A stretch of 63,537 nucleotides of DNA from Treponema sp. UBA1747. GTDB lineage: Bacteria; Spirochaetota; Spirochaetia; Treponematales; Treponemataceae. Of the stretch, positions 1 through 7,516 are shown one piece after another (position 1 is the first letter of the stretch; the number at the start of each line of letters is the position of its first letter). Both the position numbers and the translations under genes were made by a program. The stretch lies in NCBI GenBank assembly GCA_002315375.1, contig DCHR01000044.1:1-63537 (forward strand), read 5' to 3'. Below the pieces are notes generated by a model that saw only the letters and a program-made list of their open reading frames with translations, ran no database searches and had not been told where the DNA came from.

Positions 1-65
1 CGGTTGTTTTCTCCCGACGCTAACAATAGCCTTTATATTCCTTTTTATCTTATAACATACTATTA

Positions 66-71
66 TATAAT
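66..71 (+). promoter_or_regulatory. Possible -10 box of the phosphocholine operon
   Basis: A TATAAT sits 27 nt before the first start codon of the operon. The -35 region 17 nt upstream is only a T-rich stretch, so the call rests on the -10 box alone. The promoter may extend beyond what is visible at the window edge. Confidence 0.35.
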
Positions 72-98
72 GAAGAAATTATTATTCAGGACCATCAA

Positions 99-1037
99 AT
101 GACACGATATCAGTTTGATTTATTAACATATTTTGAAAAACTCGGGAAAAGAACATATTCCATAAGAATCATTTCCGACAGTCTGAAGCTTTCAGGCACT
201 GCTGCAGGTAAAGCACTTGAAGAGCTTTCTGATGAAGGACTTATTTCGGTACCTGACCTTGTAAAAGGAAATCCCTTTAACGGAGGTGAAATTTCTGTAA
301 CAGAAAAAGGACTTCAGGCCCTGGAACCTTATCGTGTAAAAAGCGCTGTAATTATGGCGGCTGGTTTTGGTTCACGTATGATGCCTGCTACATCAGACAG
401 ACCAAAGCCACTTGTTTCAGTAAACGGTAAACGCATTATTGAAACTCTTCTGGACGCCCTGATATCAGTCGGCATTCAGGACATAACAATTGTCCGTGGT
501 TACAAAAAAGAACGCTTTGATGACCTTCTACCAAAGTATCCTTTCCTGAATCTTATAGACAACGACATTTACGACAAGACAAACAATATTTCTTCAGCCA
601 TGGCTGCCCTTAAAAAGATCGATACCTGCTATCTTTGTGAAGCGGACCTATATATAACAAATCCAGAAATCATTACAAAATACCAGTACGCATCAAATAT
701 TCTTGGTTCCTGGTCCCGGGAAACCGATGACTGGAGTTACCGTCTGGACGAAAAAGGTCACATCACAGACTACCAGAAAGGAAACACAAACTGCTGGAAT
801 TATTACGGCATTTCCTACTGGACAAAAGAAGACAGTGCAAAACTAAGGGAAGATTTCCGTCAGGTTTATGAAGAAGAAAAAGACGGACATGATTTCTTCT
901 GGGAATTTATTCCACTTGTTCTCCGCAAAGAAAAATATGGAGTTGAAGTCCGGGAATGCCAGAAAAGTGACATTATGGAAATAGACAATTATTACGAGCT
1001 GGCCCAGCTGGATCCATCATACCGTACAAAGGAATAA
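99..1037 (+). CDS. Winged-helix / LicC-like nucleotidyltransferase
   Basis: A 312-residue protein with two parts. Residues 1-80 look like a MarR-type winged helix (a helical segment followed by a GLISVPD-type wing). Residues 83-310 are a sugar-phosphate or phosphocholine nucleotidyltransferase: the signature MAAGFGSR (about residues 86-93) is the NTP-binding loop, followed by RPKPLV with the usual lysine. The family makes CDP-choline or NDP-sugars in the cytoplasm. It is the first gene of a tight operon (next gene 6 bp on), and the third gene repeats the same N-terminal layout with a fused kinase. The substrate cannot be told from sequence; phosphocholine or a related aminoalcohol phosphate is inferred from the neighbour. 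A weak CAGGA precedes the ATG. Confidence 0.8.
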   Translation: MTRYQFDLLTYFEKLGKRTYSIRIISDSLKLSGTAAGKALEELSDEGLISVPDLVKGNPFNGGEISVTEKGLQALEPYRVKSAVIMAAGFGSRMMPATSDRPKPLVSVNGKRIIETLLDALISVGIQDITIVRGYKKERFDDLLPKYPFLNLIDNDIYDKTNNISSAMAALKKIDTCYLCEADLYITNPEIITKYQYASNILGSWSRETDDWSYRLDEKGHITDYQKGNTNCWNYYGISYWTKEDSAKLREDFRQVYEEEKDGHDFFWEFIPLVLRKEKYGVEVRECQKSDIMEIDNYYELAQLDPSYRTKE

Positions 1038-1043
1038 AGACCT

Positions 1044-2615
1044 ATGAAAGTTTTTAAGGGAAACATTCTTACAGTTGATAAGAAAAACACAGTTGCAAAA
1101 TATCTTGTAGAAGACAAAGGTCTTATCCTTTTTACAGGAAACGAACTTCCGGATGAATATAAAAAGGTTGCCGTAACTGACCTGGGAGAAAAAGCACTGG
1201 TTCCGTCTTTTGCAGACACTCACCAGCACTTTGCCTCTTTTTCAACTTTCCAGGCAGGACTCAATGTCATGGAAGCTTCTTCCAACAAAGAAATTCTTTC
1301 CATGGTAAAAGATTTTGTTGCCCGCTCAACTGCAAAAACCCTCATCGCTTTTGGAGCTTCTCCCTACTCCGTTGAAGAAAAACGGCTTGTAAGCCGTGAA
1401 GAGCTGGACTCTGTATGTCCTGACAAAGAAATCATGGTTGTAAAATATGACGGACACGCCTGTATTGTAAACTCAAAGCTTTTACAGAAAATGAATGACA
1501 AGGTTAAAGATCTTCGCGGATATCACCCTGAAACAGGAGAAATGAACCAGGAAGCCTTCTTTAAATTTTCTGATTACATTACAAGTTCCCTTTCCATTCC
1601 GGACCTTTACCGGAACATGCAGAATGCTGTTGATTTTATGGCATCATATGGAATCGGCTGTGTTCATACCGTAAGCGGTGTTGGCTTTGCAGGAGACCTG
1701 GACATAACCATGGAAAAGATTTTTGCAAAAAGTCTTAAAAACGGTTTCCAGATCCGGGTTTTCCCACAGTCAATGAATACACGGGTTGCAGAAAAAAGAA
1801 AACTCCCTAGAATCGGCGGATGTTTTCAGTGTGCCCTTGACGGTTGTTTCGGTTCCCATGATGCTTCTTTGAATGAACCTTATTCAGATGCAGAAGCAGG
1901 TAACGGGGTTTTATATTACAGCGATGAAAAAGTAACAGAGTTCTGTAAAGAAGCAAACCGTAAAGGTCTTCAGATTGAAATGCACGCCATCGGTGACAAA
2001 GCCTTTGATCAGGCGACCCGTGCCCTAAAAGCGGCCCTTGATGATTTCCCTCGTGAAGACCACAGACACGGAATCATTCACGACTGTTTACCCACAGATG
2101 AAGGGCTTAAAATCTGCAGTGAATACAATATCCAGATGCCGGTTCAAAGCGCCTTTATTAACTGGAAACAGGAACCGGATTCATATCTGGAAGTAATTCT
2201 TGGTGAAGACCGTCTGAAAAAACTGAATCCGATTAACAAATTCCTTAAAAACGGAATTACAGTTTCTTTCGGTTCTGACGCTCCCTGTACTTCGCCGGAT
2301 CCGATTTCATGGATAGACCGGGCTGTAAACAACAACAATATTTCTGAAAGAGTCTCTGTTCAGGATGCTTTAAGAATGTGTACCATAAACGGTTATTACA
2401 CTTCTTTTGATGATACATTACGGGGAAGCCTGGAACCGGGAAAAATTGCTGATATGGCAGTTCTTTCAAAAAACCCTTATACAATCAATCCATCTGAGAT
2501 TAAAAACCTGAAAGTCTGCGATTTATACCTTTCAGGTAAAAAATATGAAAGTGCACGTGAAAATATTTTCAAATCCGTTATCCGCGGAATATTTTCTCGA
2601 AGCAGTTCCTACTAG
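1044..2615 (+). CDS. YtcJ-like metal-dependent amidohydrolase
   Basis: A 523-residue protein of the amidohydrolase superfamily (YtcJ/Amidohydro_3 type). The metal-binding HxH is His60-Gln-His62 in ADTHQHF. Further landmarks are EMHAIGDKA, HGIIHD and the late aspartate Asp412 in FGSDAPC, with the usual small beta-sandwich formed by the two ends (GKIADMAVLSKNP at the C terminus). No signal peptide is seen, so it acts in the cytoplasm. The family hydrolyses amides, esters and cyclic compounds; the substrate here is unknown. Its place between two LicC-type genes and before a permease suggests that it releases or processes the small molecule that the operon imports and activates, but this is inference. 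Confidence 0.8.
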   Translation: MKVFKGNILTVDKKNTVAKYLVEDKGLILFTGNELPDEYKKVAVTDLGEKALVPSFADTHQHFASFSTFQAGLNVMEASSNKEILSMVKDFVARSTAKTLIAFGASPYSVEEKRLVSREELDSVCPDKEIMVVKYDGHACIVNSKLLQKMNDKVKDLRGYHPETGEMNQEAFFKFSDYITSSLSIPDLYRNMQNAVDFMASYGIGCVHTVSGVGFAGDLDITMEKIFAKSLKNGFQIRVFPQSMNTRVAEKRKLPRIGGCFQCALDGCFGSHDASLNEPYSDAEAGNGVLYYSDEKVTEFCKEANRKGLQIEMHAIGDKAFDQATRALKAALDDFPREDHRHGIIHDCLPTDEGLKICSEYNIQMPVQSAFINWKQEPDSYLEVILGEDRLKKLNPINKFLKNGITVSFGSDAPCTSPDPISWIDRAVNNNNISERVSVQDALRMCTINGYYTSFDDTLRGSLEPGKIADMAVLSKNPYTINPSEIKNLKVCDLYLSGKKYESARENIFKSVIRGIFSRSSSY

Positions 2616-2623
2616 GATTTAAT

Positions 2624-4384
2624 ATGAATAAAGAAGAATTTTACATACTGAACAGTCTGTACAATGGAAGCATGGGAAGAGCTCAATGCAAGGCAGAAAA
2701 ACTCCCTTTCAATCATTCGAAAAAACATCTGGTTTACACAAGTCTTGTAAAACAGGGATTCATTTCACAAAGCTCAGACCAGCTTACAGAAGACGGCTTA
2801 AAAGCACTGGAACCTTACAGAGTAAACAATGCTGTAATTCTTGCAGCCGGAGCTTCGACCCGTTTTATACCATTGTCACTTGAACAGCCAAAGGGGCTTT
2901 TTGAAGTAAAAGGTGAAAAGCTTATTGAGCGGCAGATTCAACAGCTTAAGGAATCAGGCATCAAAGACATAACAATTGTCCTTGGCTATAAAAAAGAAAT
3001 GTTCTATTATCTGAAAGAAAAATACGGGGTAAAATTTATTATAAACCCGGCTTTCAACATAAAAAACAATATCGAAAGTCTGTATCTGGCAAAAGAAGAA
3101 CTTTCAAATTCCTATGTATGTGTCAGCGACAGTTACTTTGTTGAAAATCCTTTCAATCAGTTTGAATATCAGTCTTTCAATGCCGGAGTTTTCACAGAAG
3201 AAGCTTCTGAAGGTGAAATGTTTGCAAAAACAGACCTTGATAACTGCATTACAGAACTGAACGACACAAAAAAAGAAGGTCTTATGCTTTGGGGGCATTC
3301 TTTCTGGAACAAAGAATTCTCTGAACAGTTTATTGCTCTTGCAGAAAAAGACCGGGACATTGGAAAGTACAGTCAGCTTTTCTGGGAATGGATGGTCAAA
3401 GATGAACTTGAAAACCTCCCTCCTTTTTATATTAAAGAATACAAGCCAGGCTGTATTTTTGAATTCGACTACTTTGAAGATTTAAGAAAATTCGATACAA
3501 ATTATCTGGGCTACACTCATTCTGAAATCATCAGAAACATTAAACTTGTTTTCCGCTGCGATGAAGAAGATGTAGTAGACTTCAGAAACATCAGTAAAGG
3601 ACTTACTAATACTTCCTTCATTTTTAAAATTAACGGAGTTGATTATATTTACCGCCATCCTGGTGACGGAACCGAAAGTATTATCAGTCGCAGAAATGAA
3701 AAAAGTTCCCTTATCAAGGCAAAAGAACTTGGAATTGATCCGACATATATTTATGCCGACGTGAACGAAGGCTGGAAGATTTCTGTATTCATTCCGGAAT
3801 TCCGCGAGCCTGACTATTCTTCTTTTGAAGACTCAAAAAAAGTTCTTTCTGTTCTCCGTAAACTTCATGCTTCAAATGTAAAAGTTGATTACGGAATGAA
3901 GCCCTGGGAAGATGCCCTTCATTATGAAGAACTGATTTCAAAAATGAATCCTGAAATCGTAAATGAATTCCAGGAACTTAAAGCAAAAATCCAGAAACTT
4001 TATGAAATGACTCTTGGTGACGGCGTTGAAAAATGCTTCTGTCACGGAGATACTTACCAGCCTAACTGGATGATTAAACCTGACGGAGATGTTATACTTA
4101 TCGACTGGGAATATTCAGGCTGGTCTGATCCCGGCATTGATGTAGGCTACTACATCGTTGATGCCAAATATGATTTTGATGATGCCGACAAATTCATCAG
4201 GGAATATCTTCAGGATTCATATACTGAAAAACGCTATTTCCACTTTATGGCATATACTGCAATTATTGCTTACTACTGGTACGTGTGGGCAATTTACCGC
4301 GAATGCTGCGGTGCCGTCATGGGAGACGCATTACCTTCATGGCGTGACGCTGCCATAAAGTATGCAGAAAAACTTCTTAAATAA
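2624..4384 (+). CDS. licCA: Winged-helix / LicC / LicA tripartite fusion
   Basis: A 586-residue protein with three domains. Residues 1-75 form a winged-helix-like region related to the first gene of the operon. Residues about 80-300 are a LicC-type cytidylyltransferase (VILAAGASTRF, then EQPKGLFEV). Residues about 325-586 are a LicA/choline-kinase domain with Brenner motif His474-Gly-Asp476 to Asn481 and the DWE motif at Asp494-Glu496. A single chain could therefore phosphorylate choline and convert it to CDP-choline. LicC-LicA fusions are known in Treponema, where they feed phosphatidylcholine synthesis; the added winged helix is notable. No choline phosphotransferase is present in this window. 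RBS AGGA lies 6 nt before the ATG. Confidence 0.85.
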   Translation: MNKEEFYILNSLYNGSMGRAQCKAEKLPFNHSKKHLVYTSLVKQGFISQSSDQLTEDGLKALEPYRVNNAVILAAGASTRFIPLSLEQPKGLFEVKGEKLIERQIQQLKESGIKDITIVLGYKKEMFYYLKEKYGVKFIINPAFNIKNNIESLYLAKEELSNSYVCVSDSYFVENPFNQFEYQSFNAGVFTEEASEGEMFAKTDLDNCITELNDTKKEGLMLWGHSFWNKEFSEQFIALAEKDRDIGKYSQLFWEWMVKDELENLPPFYIKEYKPGCIFEFDYFEDLRKFDTNYLGYTHSEIIRNIKLVFRCDEEDVVDFRNISKGLTNTSFIFKINGVDYIYRHPGDGTESIISRRNEKSSLIKAKELGIDPTYIYADVNEGWKISVFIPEFREPDYSSFEDSKKVLSVLRKLHASNVKVDYGMKPWEDALHYEELISKMNPEIVNEFQELKAKIQKLYEMTLGDGVEKCFCHGDTYQPNWMIKPDGDVILIDWEYSGWSDPGIDVGYYIVDAKYDFDDADKFIREYLQDSYTEKRYFHFMAYTAIIAYYWYVWAIYRECCGAVMGDALPSWRDAAIKYAEKLLK

Positions 4385-4418
4385 AAAATTTAAAAAAATA
4401 TAAAAAAGGATTATTTTT

Positions 4419-5900
4419 ATGGAAAATGAAAAAAACGGACTTGTCCGTGTACTGGGATTAAAAGAATCAATCAGTATGACAATTGGAACAGTTGTAGGGG
4501 TCGGACTGTTTACCTGCGGATCTTCACAGATTGGTCTTGTAGGTTCATGGATTATCGCCTTTACATTTGTTTCGCTTCTTATTTCGATCTGGCCTTGCCT
4601 TATTTATGGCGAAATGTCAGCTGCTCTTCCTTGCGCCGGCGGAACCTATAACTTTGCAAAACGCGGTTTAAACAGACTGTGGGCAAATCTTTCAGGCTGG
4701 CATTACATTGTTTCTGTTGTTGCAATCGGAGCCGGTGAAACTCTGGCTTTTGCAAACTATTTCAAAATCCTTATGGAACAGCTGGGGCTTAATATTGCAT
4801 GGCTTGATTCCCGCATTATCGCCCTTATTCTTGTGGCCATATTTCTGGTACTGAACTTCCGGGGAATTGAACAGTCTGGTAAAGCACAGCTTGCTTTCAT
4901 GTTCTTCTTCTGGGGCTGTTCAATCGCCTGGTTCCTTTACATGATTCCGAACATCCACGTTGAATACTTTGGCGGAATCAAAATGGACAAACTTCCTTCT
5001 TTCAAGGAAATGATGTATATCTTCGGCCTTGTATGGTGGTGTTATACCGGTTTTGAAACCTGTGTTTCCATGGGTTCAGAAACCAAGTATCCTCAATATA
5101 ACCTGCCTCGTGCCCTGAAACTTTCAATCTTCCTGGTATTTGCATTAAACGCCCTTTTCCAGTGGTTCCTTGTAGGACTTGTTCCAAATGAATTCTACGG
5201 AATCCTTGCTGCTGCCGACGCTCCTTATGCCGAAGGATTAAAAGCTGCCGGTCTTATCGGTATGCCTATCATTCTTCTTTGTATCGGAATCGCTTTCGGC
5301 GGTGACCTTTCAACAATCAATCCTGGAATTGCTGCCCCTGCCCGCTACATTTACACCATGGCACAGGACGGAGCACTTCCTTCATTCCTTGGAAAAATTC
5401 ACCCGAAATACAAAACACCACATATTGCAATTATCGTTGTAGGAATCATCAACTTCCTTCTTATTGCAACAGGATCAATTGATTATATTGCTTCCGTTTC
5501 GCTTATCTCTCTTGCAGTGTGCTACATGATCGGATGTCTTTCCTACCTGGGACTCAAGAAAAAATGCCCTGACATGAACCGCCCTTATAAAGCACCCCTT
5601 GGAACTCTTGGCTGCTGGGTTACAATTGTTCTTTACTGTTTCATGCTGATTTTCTGTGATGTTAAAGCTCTTATTACAGCAGGCATCATTACTGTTCTTT
5701 GTATAATCTTTTATTTCCTGTTCACCCGTAAACGGGCTCCTGAACTTATGAGCATTGAAGAAGAAATCGGAGTTATTGAAGAACCTACAGAAGAAGAAAA
5801 GAAAAAGCTGGACAAACAGTACAAAATCTGGAAATACGGCACAATTATCGTAACCGTAATTGCCCTGGGAATTTATGTAATTCCAATGATTGCAAAATAA
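4419..5900 (+). CDS. APC-superfamily amino acid / amine permease
   Basis: A 493-residue polytopic inner-membrane protein with about 12 hydrophobic segments. The first membrane segment carries the APC signature GTVVGVGLF, and GGTYNFAKRG follows in segment 2, matching amino acid, polyamine and ethanolamine antiporters or symporters. The C-terminal linker is charged (EEIGVIEEPTEEEKKK) and is followed by one more membrane segment. As last gene of the licC-type operon it most plausibly imports the compound processed by the amidohydrolase and the kinase/cytidylyltransferase, for example an aminoalcohol or amine; specificity is not readable. RBS AAGGA lies upstream of the ATG at a normal distance. 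Confidence 0.85.
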   Translation: MENEKNGLVRVLGLKESISMTIGTVVGVGLFTCGSSQIGLVGSWIIAFTFVSLLISIWPCLIYGEMSAALPCAGGTYNFAKRGLNRLWANLSGWHYIVSVVAIGAGETLAFANYFKILMEQLGLNIAWLDSRIIALILVAIFLVLNFRGIEQSGKAQLAFMFFFWGCSIAWFLYMIPNIHVEYFGGIKMDKLPSFKEMMYIFGLVWWCYTGFETCVSMGSETKYPQYNLPRALKLSIFLVFALNALFQWFLVGLVPNEFYGILAAADAPYAEGLKAAGLIGMPIILLCIGIAFGGDLSTINPGIAAPARYIYTMAQDGALPSFLGKIHPKYKTPHIAIIVVGIINFLLIATGSIDYIASVSLISLAVCYMIGCLSYLGLKKKCPDMNRPYKAPLGTLGCWVTIVLYCFMLIFCDVKALITAGIITVLCIIFYFLFTRKRAPELMSIEEEIGVIEEPTEEEKKKLDKQYKIWKYGTIIVTVIALGIYVIPMIAK

Positions 5901-5907
5901 AACTGCG

Positions 5908-5965
5908 GTCCCTGAGTCTATCAAAGGGACTGAATCTGCGGTTGCTGAGCCTGTCGAAGCACCGC
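5908..5965. repeat. Pair of GC-rich small hairpins (CTGAG..TCGAAG type)
   Basis: Two adjacent imperfect palindromes just after the permease gene. Hairpin 1 (5908-5930) has arms GTCCCT and AGGGAC around GAGTCTATCAA. Hairpin 2 (5938-5965) has arms GCGGTTGCT and AGCACCGC around GAGCCTGTCGA. Both share the core CTGAGYCTRTCRAAG. Motifs of this form recur as dispersed intergenic hairpins in many bacterial genomes. No T-run follows, so they are not convincing terminators. Confidence 0.6.
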
Positions 5966-5974
5966 AGGGAAATA

Positions 5975-6246
5975 CCACGCCGATTGGATTTTGCTAACGC
6001 AAAATCTTTGTGTAAGTAATATGTCTGTTTTTGGGGTAACTGTGTAAACGTGAAAAGCAGATTTAAAAATGTCGTTCCGCAGTTTGATAAACCAACGTTC
6101 ACTCGGATGTCATACTGCAAACAGCCATTCCTAAAAATTTAAATTCGCACACAAACAGCTTGCTTCTTATATTACATGCTTACCACTTTCAATAACCGCT
6201 CCTCGCGTCGCTGACCGCGAACGTGAGTGAGCGAGAATCGGCGTGG
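5975..6246. repeat. 272-bp non-coding segment bounded by inverted CCACGCCGATT
   Basis: The 11-mer CCACGCCGATT at 5975-5985 occurs in inverted form (AATCGGCGTGG) at 6236-6246. The left end continues into a perfect hairpin, GATTTTGC-TAAC-GCAAAATC (5987-6006). A close copy of the left end is found at 20590-20627. The interior shows no recognisable gene. With the flanking hairpins this accounts for the 377-base gap between the permease and the glycerophosphotransferase genes. It could be a small non-autonomous repeat element; that is an inference from end symmetry only. Confidence 0.4.
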
Positions 6247-6277
6247 CTACCCCGCCCCAACAAAGCAGCTGAATCGC

Positions 6278-7516
6278 CTACTCCACAGTCTTTACCAGGA
6301 AATCCATTACAACTTTTCCAGCTTCGCCCCGGTGCATCCAAACTTCCTCACGAGCCTTATGTCGTGCGTCAGAAAGTTCCTTACTGTCAGAGGCATTCCG
6401 GATAACTTCGCCAATATTTTCAAACTGTTCTTCTTTAAGTTCAATTCCGAAACTTCTTAATGCTTCAAACTCCCAGATTTTTTTACCGTTATCTTTCTCT
6501 GTCAGATCGTAAGCATCATAAGGGCGCAGATCCATTTCGGCGTTCACATACATAACCGGTTTGTCAAAAAGGAAGGTATAGTCAAAAATGATTCCTGAAA
6601 AATCCGAAATCATAATATCTGCTTTTTTCATTGAATAAACATTATCGCTGTTATAATCCCACTGAAGATTTTCCTTTCCTTCATAACGTTTTTCAAGACG
6701 GTCCAGCATTTCCTTTTCAGAAATCTTTGACTGCGGATGAGGTCTCACAATTACATTCATTCCTGACTCAAGAAGCGGATCCAGGAGTTTTTCTCCGTAG
6801 CGGGACAAAAGTGCCGAAGGTCCCCATGAAGGGCTTACAAGAACCGTAAACTTATGATTTTCTTCTTCTGGGATTCCTTTTATTTTTTCTGCAAAAACAT
6901 CAAGATATGGACATCCGACTGTAACAAGTTCTTTTTCAGGAAGTCCCCTTTGTTTTTCAAGGGTTCTGATATCATCCTTCAGACAGTCACCTGTAACTAA
7001 AACTGAATCAAAATAATCGATTCCAAAAAGACGATACATTGTAGCATCTGCTGCTGCGTGAAGAATATGTGCATAATGCTTTACATTGCGGCTCCGCTTA
7101 AGCTGGTAGACCTGAAGTCCCGGAGTTGTCATAAGAACAACACCGGCAGAAAGCATATTCAGTTTTGCAAAAGCAGCATTCCCTTCCCCGATTACTTCAC
7201 TTTTCACATATTTATAGTTTTCACCAAAAACAGGATCTTTGTCAGTTGCCACAAAATATGTTACTTCAATCTGACGGCGCTCAGCTTCATCAAGAACAGG
7301 TTTGAATGTATTCCAGTATCGCTTGTCTTCGCAGTAAATAACATACTTTTTGAAGGAAGAATCTACTGAAATACCGTCTTTTTTTCCCGAGAAGAAAACT
7401 TTTAATTTAAGCCAGGCTGCTTTTCCCAAAAAGAACAGAGTTGCGGCTGCGCCAACAACAATGGAGAACAGCATGCTTCCTGTTCCGGGATCAATGTAAA
7501 GAAAAGTTGAAATCAT
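6278..7516 (-). CDS. CDP-glycerol glycerophosphotransferase-like protein
   Basis: A 412-residue protein. The N terminus has the motif YIDPGTGSML and one membrane segment (residues about 13-38). The remainder matches the TagB/TagF/SpsB-like CDP-glycerol:poly(glycerophosphate) glycerophosphotransferase fold: PSWGPSALL, RPHPQS, and near the end ISDFSGIIFDY with FLFDKPVMYVN, the region that binds CDP-glycerol in this family. It would transfer glycerol-phosphate or a similar alditol phosphate to a lipid-linked glycan at the cytoplasmic membrane. It overlaps the upstream YidC-sulfatase gene by 4 bp (ATGA), which argues for coupled translation and a joint function. It is the last gene of the 13323-6278 operon. 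Confidence 0.8.
   Translation of the reverse strand: MISTFLYIDPGTGSMLFSIVVGAAATLFFLGKAAWLKLKVFFSGKKDGISVDSSFKKYVIYCEDKRYWNTFKPVLDEAERRQIEVTYFVATDKDPVFGENYKYVKSEVIGEGNAAFAKLNMLSAGVVLMTTPGLQVYQLKRSRNVKHYAHILHAAADATMYRLFGIDYFDSVLVTGDCLKDDIRTLEKQRGLPEKELVTVGCPYLDVFAEKIKGIPEEENHKFTVLVSPSWGPSALLSRYGEKLLDPLLESGMNVIVRPHPQSKISEKEMLDRLEKRYEGKENLQWDYNSDNVYSMKKADIMISDFSGIIFDYTFLFDKPVMYVNAEMDLRPYDAYDLTEKDNGKKIWEFEALRSFGIELKEEQFENIGEVIRNASDSKELSDARHKAREEVWMHRGEAGKVVMDFLVKTVE

Noticed and set aside
5475..5978. 167-codon frame on the minus strand
   Set aside because: Mostly antisense of the permease gene, and its upstream part is the hairpin repeat region.
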